Source: Sanyastnella coralliicola
GTDB taxonomy: Bacteria; Bacteroidota; Bacteroidia; Flavobacteriales_D; Sanyastnellaceae
Assembly (NCBI RefSeq): GCF_030845195.1
Contig: NZ_CP132543.1
Location: 1,629,501-1,693,500 of the forward strand
Direction: 5' to 3'
DNA length: 64,000 nt
Position 1 is the first letter of the stretch, and each line of letters opens with the position of its first letter. The notes beneath the pieces were generated by a model that was not told the origin of the DNA, did no database searches, and worked only from the letters and a program-made list of their open reading frames with translations. Below are positions 18,301 to 31,648 of this stretch, piece after piece. A program made the position numbers and the translations under genes.

Positions 18301-19526
18301 ATGTGATCATTCGAGATACGCTCGATATTGAACACCTTGATCTCGATACCTTCAGCCCTTCTTTCGGTTCTCATGATTTCACAACTATCGTAAAGCCGGA
18401 TGGTGCAGTAGAGTTCATCTTCTCTGACATTCAATTGCCTGATAGTACATGCTGTGAGCAGGAAAGCCACGGGTATGTAGTATATCGAATCACGCCCCGC
18501 GATGATGTGGAACCGGGAGATGTGATCAACAACACGGCCTACATCTTCTTTGATGGAAACCCACCTATCGTTACCAACACTACTTGGCATACGATTTATG
18601 AATGTACCGACGAGCTTGCTGCCTATGAATTGGCTTCAGATACCCAATGTCAAGATCAATTGATTCAATTCAATAGTACCGGTCAATACATCGAAGACTA
18701 TTACTGGTCTCAAGACGGTCAGACCGACGGTGTGGAGTCGACATATTTCATCATGCCTGAAGAATCTGGAGACATCAATATCGGATTGATGGCCGCGAAT
18801 CCGCTCTGTGAAGCGGAGTATAGCTCAGTCATTACGATTCATCCTACACCTGCTATTGACGCAGGACTTGACCAAACTGTTTGTCCTGAAGAGCCTGTCA
18901 CTTTCCTAGCGACTGGAGATGGTGATCTTCAATGGGATGGTCAAGATATGGGCGCTTCTCTAGATATTATCGCTAGCGCGGAATCGGAATACAATGTCAC
19001 TGCTACCACTGAGTTTGGATGTGTAGCTACGGATCAGGTGTCCTTATTCCTTCATCCAGAACCGGTGGCATCATTTATGGCTAACGGAAACCTATTGACC
19101 TATGATGGAGATGCGGGCATCAACTATCAATGGTACTTGAACAACGAGATGATTGATGGTGCTACTTCAGAAACCTACGAGGTGCTAGAAGACGGTAATT
19201 ACGCTGTTGAAGTCACCAATGAGTTCGGTTGTAGCGACATTTCAGATGAAGACTTCATCGTGTATTCAGGTATTGAAGAATCAGACCTATGGAACATCCA
19301 GGTCTACCCTAACCCGAACGATGGAATGCTCCATATCTCCATGGAACAACAAGGTAGCTTCAACCTACAGATTATAGACAACTCAGGTAACTTGGTACAT
19401 CAACAGGCTTTCCAAACAACCAAGCTTGATGTCAACACAAGCAAGCTTGCTAGCGGAATCTACACATTGCGCATATGTCATGAAGATGGTTCAGTTTGTC
19501 TGAATCGTAGAATCACGAAACGATAG
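15342..19526 (+). CDS. Large Cys-rich T9SS-secreted protein, paralogue 2
   Basis: 1,394 residues with the same architecture as the preceding gene: signal peptide (KLLTYIALLTSLTMQAQ), shared N-terminal domain, ACNY-type Cys modules alternating with Cna-B-like beta domains, DUF7619-type region, Ig-like part and T9SS type A sorting domain. It is about 140 residues longer because it carries one more Cys/beta module. N-terminal and middle regions have diverged from paralogue 1, while the last ~450 residues are almost unchanged. The gene starts 75 bp after its twin and ends before a strong terminator, so they are either an operon or two adjacent units. The ACNY modules may be disulfide-bonded spacers (inference). 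Confidence 0.85.
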   Translation: MKKLLTYIALLTSLTMQAQLNEIVVEEYPLLGDVSIQPEGTTTYRIYAEMGSATDVVNAVFATEDCHSLDVSTTTSFYNEVQSGEVLGADINAFLHGIFPLLEADTWVTIGATNHLEPGASDVGYASLDPEGAFISSFDTPDGQNLILDNGAWFTLPTSVTALPSGPYNRVLLGQFTTDGQLSFNLNIQIFAGGDQANGRIDYVHSLPCEGNGTPTGFEVLSSTLSQIHGLAMCNDAEACNYSEEALNDLGCCYDCTCTDPNASNYGGDVGCDNNSVCTYDINGNLHDDIYDLPLEGVEMTIEPLGVNATSNSNGDFVFYDVPYGLFTLNFASEELANTLVSETSSSLALDVVESIPTLQYNFESLAGCNDPSACNYDAMDQNDIWCCFECGCSDPDAVNYSEDGTCTNPSVCLYDIEGTLLEPVQNDPLENQEVILQPIGITAITDENGVFEFSNVPFGIYNIEFGNPELIEAFVPMISSSLEIVVQGGTEDLEYRFELVPGCNDLSACVYMPGTTNDYLCCYDCTCTDPLASNYGGVIGCDNPTVCTYDIPVNILSTINGGGIPEVAFNIEPGGIQGITDNNGTAVLSDLSYGTYQIQFVDQSLMEFFNENYSSALEFTVTNEIVTGLTYQFDIPLGCTDPTSCSYSEEALIDNGTCIYLCGCLDEAACNYLENPEMIVPCEYESCPNPNACNYDPNFTCPNEDLCELQGRINIQVFHDEDADGVFVGGYDNFFIFWFEEPVISNVQVTIEELGWVGFTNSLGQVQFDQLPFGEYTISVEMSENWQNTTPETFTVEIDNCEDNLLHFGYDWLGEEVASVEDASVLWFGIIHCENGHDPGFEVTNYGGVPFSGTVTLTFDPVLTAVPFGGEAIDPTAINPGEVIWEFTDQLPGSQETYKCLIESPGLEYLDETFDVVMHAQLYDSEGIEFYNIVATNPLTVACAYDPNDKYTEFEGYTEEHHFILPEDEMEYRIRFQNTGNFPAGDVIIRDTLDIEHLDLDTFSPSFGSHDFTTIVKPDGAVEFIFSDIQLPDSTCCEQESHGYVVYRITPRDDVEPGDVINNTAYIFFDGNPPIVTNTTWHTIYECTDELAAYELASDTQCQDQLIQFNSTGQYIEDYYWSQDGQTDGVESTYFIMPEESGDINIGLMAANPLCEAEYSSVITIHPTPAIDAGLDQTVCPEEPVTFLATGDGDLQWDGQDMGASLDIIASAESEYNVTATTEFGCVATDQVSLFLHPEPVASFMANGNLLTYDGDAGINYQWYLNNEMIDGATSETYEVLEDGNYAVEVTNEFGCSDISDEDFIVYSGIEESDLWNIQVYPNPNDGMLHISMEQQGSFNLQIIDNSGNLVHQQAFQTTKLDVNTSKLASGIYTLRICHEDGSVCLNRRITKR
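18813..19495 (+). repeat. 683-bp block identical to 14553-15235
   Basis: Second copy of the identical 3' block, in paralogue 2. Both copies include the 13-bp word (14711-14723 and 18971-18983). Confidence 0.93.
18971..18983 (+). repeat. 13-bp word, exact copy
   Basis: In Cys-rich paralogue 2; duplicate of the copy at 14711. Confidence 0.9.
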
Positions 19527-19529
19527 TTC

Positions 19530-19557
19530 AAAACGCCCGGGTTACACCGGGCGTTTT
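19530..19557 (+). terminator. Rho-independent terminator
   Basis: 11-bp perfect stem AAAACGCCCGG / CCGGGCGTTTT, loop GTTACA, just after the second Cys-rich paralogue. Confidence 0.9.
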
Positions 19558-19587
19558 ATATTTAGCTTGCTCAACAAAATCATAGCT

Positions 19588-20169
19588 GTGTATTCGTACT
19601 ACAAACTTTACAAGCCGTTCAATATTCTTTCGCAGTTTTCTGATGAGGGAAACAAGAGAGGCTTAGGAAGCTTCTTGAATCTCCCGCAAGACGTTTACCC
19701 AATAGGTAGGCTTGACAGCGATTCCGAAGGCTTGTTGCTGCTGACAAACAACCGCACCCTAACGAATCAGATTCTAGACCCCAGGAATCGACATGTAAGA
19801 AGTTATTTGGTTCAAGTGGAAGGTGAATTCACCGATGATGCCATTGAACGGATTCAGGCTCCTATGGCGTTGAAGCACAAGAAAACACGCTATGTCTCGC
19901 TTCCGGCGGTAGCCGAAAAAATTGAAGAACCGAGTCTCCCTGATCGGAACCCTCCTATTCGATTTCGCGCCAACATCCCAACGTCTTGGATACGACTTCA
20001 ACTTAGAGAAGGTAAGAACCGTCAAGTAAGAAAAATGACAGCAGCAGTGGGCTTCCCCACCCTCAGACTCGTCCGAGAATCTATGGAAGGAATCGGTGTT
20101 GAAGGCATGGAATCTGGGCAGCTCGTTGAACTTGAAGAGCAAGAGTTTCTGCGATTACTAAATCTCTAA
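19588..20169 (+). CDS. rluE: 23S rRNA pseudouridine synthase, RluE-like
   Basis: 193 residues from a GTG at 19588. There is no ATG, and family members start with a short M-x-x-Y-Y-x-x-x-K-P-F/Y motif that matches YSYYKLYKPFNILSQFSDE here. The catalytic Asp is in GRLDSDSEGLLLLTNN, and the C-terminal motif LREGKNRQVRKMTAAVGFPT is typical of the RsuA/RluB/E/F branch. No S4 domain is present, as in RluE, which modifies U2457 of 23S rRNA. A TTG at 19567 is an alternative start. It follows a terminator, and a TATATTTA promoter-like box lies at about 19557. Confidence 0.85.
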   Translation: MYSYYKLYKPFNILSQFSDEGNKRGLGSFLNLPQDVYPIGRLDSDSEGLLLLTNNRTLTNQILDPRNRHVRSYLVQVEGEFTDDAIERIQAPMALKHKKTRYVSLPAVAEKIEEPSLPDRNPPIRFRANIPTSWIRLQLREGKNRQVRKMTAAVGFPTLRLVRESMEGIGVEGMESGQLVELEEQEFLRLLNL

Positions 20170-20189
20170 GGTCAAGGACCGAATTCGTT

Positions 20190-20197
20190 TACCTTTG
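20190..20197 (+). promoter_or_regulatory. -7 promoter box TACCTTTG directly before plsC
   Basis: The perfect box ends only five bases before the ATG at 20203. With a start point about seven bases downstream of the box, the transcript would begin at or inside the start codon. Confidence 0.6.
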
Positions 20198-20202
20198 CCG
20201 CC

Positions 20203-20928
20203 ATGCGCATTGTTGCCCTCATACTGATATACCCTTTCGTATTTCTCTGGACTTTCATCTCCGGATTAACCGGAATGATTCTATCAATCATCTTCCGAGC
20301 ACGAGAATTGACCTTGTCTTTTGTGCCTGGAAAAATGTGGGCTCCCGTCATCTTTTGGCTGATGGGAATAAAAGTCAAGCGCGAAGGACTAGAGAATATA
20401 GATCCTGACACGCCTTCTATCTTCGTCTGTAACCACGGGAGCTTTTTAGACATTCCTGCTTGTGTCATGAAGATTCCAGTGAATTTGAATTTCATCGCAA
20501 AGAAGGAATTAAAGAAAACTCCGGTTGTTGGGTGGTACATCACTGCAACAGACCAAATCTACATTGATCGTAAGAACAAAGACAGAGCTATGGAAAGCAT
20601 GGCTCAGGCGGCTGAAAAAATCAAGCAAGGCAAACATGTCTTGACTTATCCTGAAGGAACACGTTCAAAAGACGGTAGCATCAAGATGTTTCGCCGCGGG
20701 TCATTTATCATCGCTAAAGAAGGGAATATTCCGATTATCCCCGTAGCCATTAGTGGTGCAAACGCTATACTTCCTCCGGGTTCTTTTTTCGCTAAACGCG
20801 GAAACATTGAATTGTCTATTGGAGAGGCTTTCCGTCCTTCTGATTTCCCTGAGATGTCCGTTGAAGATTTGGCAAATGAAGCCCGACGTCGTGTCATTGC
20901 CATGTCAAATGACCATCAAGAGGATTGA
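20203..20928 (+). CDS. plsC: 1-acyl-sn-glycerol-3-phosphate acyltransferase family protein
   Basis: 241 residues. An N-terminal membrane segment (IVALILIYPFVFLWTFISG) is followed by the PlsC signature: H-X4-D in CNHGSFLDIPA and the phosphate-binding motif TYPEGTRSKDG, then IPIIPVAISGA. It transfers an acyl chain to lysophosphatidate at the inner membrane, making phosphatidic acid. Length and spacing are normal for the family. The ATG follows a TACCTTTG promoter box by five bases, so the mRNA is probably leaderless. Its neighbours are rRNA pseudouridine synthase genes, with no functional link visible. Confidence 0.9.
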   Translation: MRIVALILIYPFVFLWTFISGLTGMILSIIFRARELTLSFVPGKMWAPVIFWLMGIKVKREGLENIDPDTPSIFVCNHGSFLDIPACVMKIPVNLNFIAKKELKKTPVVGWYITATDQIYIDRKNKDRAMESMAQAAEKIKQGKHVLTYPEGTRSKDGSIKMFRRGSFIIAKEGNIPIIPVAISGANAILPPGSFFAKRGNIELSIGEAFRPSDFPEMSVEDLANEARRRVIAMSNDHQED

Positions 20929-20987
20929 TTCGTAGACCAGCACTTGTCTCCTAAACCTAAAACCCTGTCATTCTGGCCATTGGCTTG

Positions 20988-21010
20988 AACAATTCTAAGT
21001 CAGAATTGTT
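20988..21010. promoter_or_regulatory. Perfect 9-bp inverted repeat before membrane protein gene
   Basis: AACAATTCT / AGAATTGTT separated by AAGTC, eight bases before the ATG at 21019. It is AT-rich without a long T-run, so it may be a weak terminator for plsC or an operator or mRNA hairpin for the next gene. Confidence 0.5.
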
Positions 21011-21018
21011 TCTGCTAC

Positions 21019-21390
21019 ATGACCGCCCTACGAATCATTTTCATTCTGAACATTTTTGTTGCCGGATCCGTAGGGGTTTCTGCACTGTCTTCACCTAAAT
21101 CAGCCGCACTTCGCGTTTTTTCAAATGCCTACCCACCAAGTGAGTTAAGCCGTTTAGTTGGCGCATTATGGATTGCCATTGCACTAGTATCTATTGCCGG
21201 TGCCTTTCGTCCAATGACTTTCTCTACGGTATTAGTTATCCAACTAATCTACAAGGGGCTATGGCTCATTCTTGTCGCACTACCCGCCTTCAATACGGAG
21301 TATCCTTATCCAAGGGCTATGGCCATTTTCTTTGCGATTTGGGTATTCGTCTTACCCTTCATCATTCCTTGGAAGACTCTCTTTGCCTGA
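21019..21390 (+). CDS. Four-helix membrane protein of unknown function
   Basis: 123 residues with four predicted membrane helices (IIFILNIFVAGSVGVSAL; LVGALWIAIALVSIAGAF; STVLVIQLIYKGLWLILVAL; AMAIFFAIWVFVLPFIIP). The middle of the protein recalls small DUF4345-type proteins, but I am not certain of the family. No catalytic residues are evident. It lies between plsC and rluF on the same strand. A perfect 9-bp inverted repeat sits right at its 5' end and may control it. Confidence 0.7.
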   Translation: MTALRIIFILNIFVAGSVGVSALSSPKSAALRVFSNAYPPSELSRLVGALWIAIALVSIAGAFRPMTFSTVLVIQLIYKGLWLILVALPAFNTEYPYPRAMAIFFAIWVFVLPFIIPWKTLFA

Positions 21391-21403
21391 ATACAGAATG
21401 GCG

Positions 21404-21411
21404 TACCTTTG
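21404..21411 (+). promoter_or_regulatory. -7 promoter box TACCTTTG with TTTG upstream
   Basis: Perfect TAnnTTTG with a TTTG 18 bases upstream (21382-21385), matching the Bacteroidota -33/-7 spacing. The ATG at 21418 is six bases away. Confidence 0.7.
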
Positions 21412-21417
21412 GGCGCT

Positions 21418-22149
21418 ATGAGCGACGAAAAAGTCAGGATTAATAAGTACTTAAGTGAGATTGGATATTGTTCTCGTCGAGCAGCTGATAAGCTAATCGA
21501 TCAAGGACGTATTATGATCAATGGGAGCATTCCTGAGCTTGGCACTAAAGTGGGCGAAGACGATGAAATCGCTGTAGATGGCGAGGTGATTCACCGTCCA
21601 AAAACCAAAAAGAACGTCTACCTCGTATTCAACAAGCCGGTAGGTATTGTGTGCACTACCGATACACGTGTTGAGAAAGACAACATTATCGATTTCATCG
21701 GTTATCCAGAGCGTATATTCCCTATCGGACGTCTAGACAAACCCAGTGAAGGGTTGATTCTATTGACCAACGATGGCGATATTGTCAACAAGATTCTTCG
21801 TGCACGTAACAACCACGAGAAAGAATATATCGTGACCGTGAATCGTCCGATCGACCGTAAGTTCATTCAAGAAATGTCTAACGGTGTTCCGGTTCTTGGC
21901 CAGATTACTCGAAAGTGTAAGGTGGAACAATTAGGTAAAGACAAGTTCCGAATCATCCTTACCCAAGGATTGAACCGTCAGATTCGTCGCATGTGTGAAT
22001 ACCTTGGTTATCGAGTACGCACACTGAAACGCGTACGAATCATGAACATCAAGTTGGATGTCCCAGTTGGGAAATATCGTCACATGAAGCCTGCAGAATT
22101 CAAAGAGCTTCAGCGTTTATTGAAAGGAAGCGAGAAGACGTTTAATTGA
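21418..22149 (+). CDS. rluF: 23S rRNA pseudouridine synthase RluF-like, with S4 domain
   Basis: 243 residues from the ATG at 21418; a TTG nine bases earlier falls inside the promoter box. The N-terminal S4 RNA-binding domain is INKYLSEIGYCSRRAADKLI. The synthase domain carries the catalytic Asp in GRLDKPSEGLILLTNDGD, followed by NNHEKEYIVTV, characteristic of the RluF branch (U2604 of 23S rRNA), and the motif LTQGLNRQIRRMCEYLG. It converges with fadH with no gap: its stop at 22149 abuts the fadH stop at 22150, and no terminator hairpin separates them. Confidence 0.88.
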   Translation: MSDEKVRINKYLSEIGYCSRRAADKLIDQGRIMINGSIPELGTKVGEDDEIAVDGEVIHRPKTKKNVYLVFNKPVGIVCTTDTRVEKDNIIDFIGYPERIFPIGRLDKPSEGLILLTNDGDIVNKILRARNNHEKEYIVTVNRPIDRKFIQEMSNGVPVLGQITRKCKVEQLGKDKFRIILTQGLNRQIRRMCEYLGYRVRTLKRVRIMNIKLDVPVGKYRHMKPAEFKELQRLLKGSEKTFN

Positions 22150-28613
<6,464 letters not shown>

Positions 28614-28927
28614 ATGCTTGAGTTGGGTGTGTTGATTCAAAATTCAGCTTTCCAGAGCAGATATACAGGTGAAATTGCAATTGTTGTGCCGCAGGTTATC
28701 CACAGCATATGATCATAACGGATGAAGCACCTACGAATGTTACGTGCATTGCGGAGAAGTTCATAACATTCACCTAACCAGCATTCACGACAAACCTCCT
28801 GAAAGCCCCATCCTTTATAGGATGCGCATGACAACCAGAAGGTTACTCAGCATTACATTTTCATAACCTCAGAGCAACGTTGACCATGCAGTCTGACGAT
28901 ATGTTTGCTGCACCAAAATACTATACC
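28614..28927. other. Divergent intergenic region with a lone DnaA-box-like site
   Basis: About 310 bp between the 1,486-residue protein gene (minus) and the choice-of-anchor I gene (plus). It contains TTATCCACA at 28696-28704, a perfect DnaA-box word, but only one copy, and three TCATAAC words. No RNA gene or terminator is seen. Confidence 0.4.
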
Positions 28928-31054
28928 ATGAAGTCCCTTACTCTCTCAGTTATTGCCTTGGCAATGATCTGCCTTTCAACGACAAAGGCTACCTCTCAAA
29001 ATTTCGGAGGAGAAGTTCTTCCGACCATCTCGTTCAGTGAAGATTTCAGAAATGTGAATGAAAATGCCGGCGTTGCTTCTTTTGAAGTTGAGATTACTGA
29101 AGCTATCGCCGAAGACGTTGACTTCACTTTTGCTGTGAATCCTACTTCAACTGCCCTGGCAGGTACTAATTGGGATGTGGCTTCATTTAACGGAACGATT
29201 CCAGCAGGACAAACTTCCACTTCTATTGATTTCATCATTTATGATAACGCTAGCGCGGAAAATGAAGTGTTCGTCGCATTCGATCTAATTGCTGCTGACA
29301 ATGCCAACGTCGATCTTAGCGCAGATCCATTCTTCATCTTTATTCAAGACGACGAAGTGATGGAAGTTGAACAACAGGAAAGCATCACATTGGAGTACCT
29401 AAACAGCTACCTCGTAGAAGACGGCGGTTCTGCTGAGATTGTCGCTTACGAACCGAACGTAAAACGCCTCTATGTCTTGAACTCTGAGTCGACTACGGTG
29501 AACATCCTTGATTTCTCTGACCCTTCTAACATTAGCGAAATCAGCGCTATTGATATGAGTCAGTTTGGTGATGGTGCAACGTCTATTGATGTAAGAAACG
29601 GAGTGGTTGCAGCTACCGTTGAAGGAGATATGACGGTAGAAGGATCTGTTGTATTCCTTGACCTCGATGGAAACATTATTTCAAGTGTTGATGTAGGCGC
29701 ACTCCCTGACATGCTTGTTTTCACTCCAGATGGAAACTCAGTTCTAGTGGCCAATGAAGGTGAGCCAAATGATGATTACACCCTTGATCCAGAAGGTAGC
29801 ATCTCTCGTATCGACATTTCTGGAGGAGTTGAGAACGTGACGCAAGATGACGTCATTACCATGACATTTAACGTCTTTGATAATCAAATCGAAAGCTTGC
29901 GAGAGGCAGGCGTTCGAATCTTCGGTCTCAACGCTACAGTTTCACGTGATCTCGAACCGGAGTATATCACTGTAGCAGAAGATGGTTTGTCAGCATGGGT
30001 TTCGTTGCAGGAGAACAATGCGATTGCAACGATTGATCTCGTGAATAACGAGATCACTTCAATCATTCCTCTAGGAGTGAAGAATCACAACCTTCCTGAG
30101 AATGCTCTGGACGTATCAGATCGCAACGACGAAATCTTCTTCGCGAACTGGGACATCTACAGTATGTACCAACCGGATGCCATTGCTTCATACGAAGTGA
30201 ACGGCGTTCCTTACGTTGTGACAGCGAATGAAGGAGATCAACGAGAATTTGGCCCCATAAACGAAGATGTTGACGTAGATACCGACAGCTACATTCTAGA
30301 TGCCGAAGCCTACCCATATGCTGATGAATTCAAACTAGATCATTTGCTCGGACGAATCGCGGTATCACCATACACTGGAGATACAGATGGAGACGGAGAC
30401 ATCGATCAGATTCATGTATTCGGTGGACGTTCATTCTCTATCTGGAATGGCCTAACTGGAGACTTGGTTTACGACAGCGGGTCTGATTTCGAACGTATTA
30501 CTGCAGCTGACCCTGTATTTGGGGAGTTGTTCAATGCAAGTAACTCGAACAACAATTTCAAGAACCGTTCAGACAACAAAGGTCCTGAACCGGAAGGTGT
30601 AACTGTAGCGACAATTGGACAACGCACCTACGCGTTCGTCACGCTAGAGAGAGTGGGTGGTGTGATGACATATGACATTACTGACCCTGCCAATGCCATT
30701 TTCGTAGGCTACGATAACAGCAGAACACTTGGCGAAGGTGAAGACGAAGGTGGAGATCTTGGTCCGGAAGGAATCATCTACATCTCTCCTGCTGACTCAC
30801 CAAACGGACATGGCATGGTCATTATGGCTAACGAAGTCAGCGCAACGCTTTCTATCTACACAGTCGATCCTTCTGCTTGCTTTCTCGCGGATCTTGATAA
30901 CGATGGTGTTGTTGACGCAGCAGACTTGCTGATCATGTTGGCCAACTTTGGTTGTCAAGAAAACTGTATTGTAGGCGACTTTAACAACGACGGAGTTGTG
31001 GCTATTGCTGATCTACTAATCTTCCTCTCTGGATACGGAGAGACTTGTAACTAA
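28928..31054 (+). CDS. Choice-of-anchor I domain protein with Calx-beta and dockerin-like repeats
   Basis: 708 residues from the ATG at 28928, which starts the signal peptide (KSLTLSVIALAMICLSTTKA). In-frame ATGs upstream exist but add a polar extension. Residues ~25-140 are a Calx-beta-like domain (ISFSEDFRNVNENAGVASFE). Then comes a long beta-propeller of the choice-of-anchor I family (VLVANEGEPNDDYTLDPEGS; VTANEGDQREFG; GPEPEGVTVATIGQRTYAFV). The C-terminus has two Ca-binding dockerin-like repeats (DLDNDGVVDAADLLIMLANF and DFNNDGVVAIADLLIFLSGY) in place of a T9SS sorting domain. It is probably an extracellular or periplasmic esterase/phosphatase-like protein; activity is unproven. It contains an exact 13-bp word at 29248-29260. 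Confidence 0.82.
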   Translation: MKSLTLSVIALAMICLSTTKATSQNFGGEVLPTISFSEDFRNVNENAGVASFEVEITEAIAEDVDFTFAVNPTSTALAGTNWDVASFNGTIPAGQTSTSIDFIIYDNASAENEVFVAFDLIAADNANVDLSADPFFIFIQDDEVMEVEQQESITLEYLNSYLVEDGGSAEIVAYEPNVKRLYVLNSESTTVNILDFSDPSNISEISAIDMSQFGDGATSIDVRNGVVAATVEGDMTVEGSVVFLDLDGNIISSVDVGALPDMLVFTPDGNSVLVANEGEPNDDYTLDPEGSISRIDISGGVENVTQDDVITMTFNVFDNQIESLREAGVRIFGLNATVSRDLEPEYITVAEDGLSAWVSLQENNAIATIDLVNNEITSIIPLGVKNHNLPENALDVSDRNDEIFFANWDIYSMYQPDAIASYEVNGVPYVVTANEGDQREFGPINEDVDVDTDSYILDAEAYPYADEFKLDHLLGRIAVSPYTGDTDGDGDIDQIHVFGGRSFSIWNGLTGDLVYDSGSDFERITAADPVFGELFNASNSNNNFKNRSDNKGPEPEGVTVATIGQRTYAFVTLERVGGVMTYDITDPANAIFVGYDNSRTLGEGEDEGGDLGPEGIIYISPADSPNGHGMVIMANEVSATLSIYTVDPSACFLADLDNDGVVDAADLLIMLANFGCQENCIVGDFNNDGVVAIADLLIFLSGYGETCN
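29248..29260 (+). repeat. 13-bp word, exact copy
   Basis: In the choice-of-anchor I gene (N-A-S-A-E-N); flanks diverge from the extended consensus. Confidence 0.88.
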
Positions 31055-31076
31055 CTTACCTTTAGATCGATTTGAA

Positions 31077-31097
31077 GGGGGCCTAGCCCCCCTTTTT
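31077..31097 (+). terminator. Rho-independent terminator
   Basis: 6-bp GC stem GGGGGC / GCCCCC with loop CTA followed by CTTTTTC. It separates the choice-of-anchor I gene from the acetate locus. Confidence 0.8.
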
Positions 31098-31098
31098 C

Positions 31099-31127
31099 TT
31101 GCTAAATTATTATCGTTTTGCTAAATT
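31099..31127 (+). promoter_or_regulatory. Two direct repeats TTGCTAAATT, 19 bp apart
   Basis: Copies at 31099-31108 and 31118-31127 lie immediately before the ATG (31133) of the zinc-ribbon/HTH gene. A centre spacing of about two helical turns suits a dimeric binding protein. Looser TGCTAT words recur at 31556 and 31570 before the porin gene. Confidence 0.45.
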
Positions 31128-31132
31128 CATAT

Positions 31133-31552
31133 ATGCAACGAACGATATGTCCAAAATGCAGTCATGATTCTTCCACGAAAGCCGGAATTATTAATGGGAG
31201 GCAGCGTTACAAATGCCGTAATTGCGGATATCATTTCACAATAAATAAAGTCGGTAAAAGGATCGACCAATACTACGTAACCAAAGCCCTACAACTCTAT
31301 CTGGAAGGACTCTCATATCGTGAAATTGAAAGGATCATTGGGGTTAGTCATGTCTCAGTCATGAACTGGGTCAAACAATACGGTATCAAAAGAGTCGAAA
31401 CCGGACAATACCACCCTAATTACCGCATAGTTAGCCACGAAGAGTTGGCTTCATATTTTTCCGACAAAAGTGAAGTTCAAGGGAAGGGAATGCTTATCAC
31501 TGAACTCGGTGACAAATTCATGGTAATTCGGTGGGAGAGATTTCGTGAATAA
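31133..31552 (+). CDS. IS1 InsA-like zinc-ribbon / helix-turn-helix DNA-binding protein
   Basis: 139 residues from the ATG at 31133; a TTG at 31118 lies inside a putative operator. The N-terminus is a zinc ribbon with C6-x2-C9 and C28-x2-C31 (ICPKCSHDSS and YKCRNCGYHFTIN), as in IS1 InsA. A helix-turn-helix follows at residues ~52-81 (LSYREIERIIGVSHVSVMNW). The last ~50 residues match no nuclease domain: the DDE catalytic part is absent. No InsB-like frame, terminal inverted repeats or target duplication surround it. It heads an acetate-use gene cluster in the same direction. I infer a domesticated transposase N-domain acting as a transcription factor of this locus; the alternative is a solo IS remnant. 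Confidence 0.8.
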   Translation: MQRTICPKCSHDSSTKAGIINGRQRYKCRNCGYHFTINKVGKRIDQYYVTKALQLYLEGLSYREIERIIGVSHVSVMNWVKQYGIKRVETGQYHPNYRIVSHEELASYFSDKSEVQGKGMLITELGDKFMVIRWERFRE

Positions 31553-31584
31553 CTATGCTATTAACAATTTGCTATATCATTTTG

Positions 31585-31609
31585 GTGAGATAGCTTCTTG
31601 ATATCTCAC
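31585..31609. promoter_or_regulatory. 8-bp perfect inverted repeat upstream of porin gene
   Basis: GTGAGATA / TATCTCAC with a 9-base spacer, 40 bp before the porin ATG and overlapping a CACATTTG promoter-like box (31607-31614). It could be an operator for the acetate cluster. Confidence 0.5.
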
Positions 31610-31648
31610 ATTTGGGTCATTGCCAAAGGGCAATTAACACCTTACACT

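Noticed and set aside
28696-28704. Perfect DnaA-box word TTATCCACA in an intergenic region
   Set aside because: Only one copy, with no cluster of boxes, no AT-rich unwinding region and no dnaA or dnaN nearby, so it does not support a replication origin.
31118-31552. Active IS1 insertion sequence
   Set aside because: Only the InsA-like part is present. There is no InsB/DDE frame, no terminal inverted repeats and no target-site duplication.
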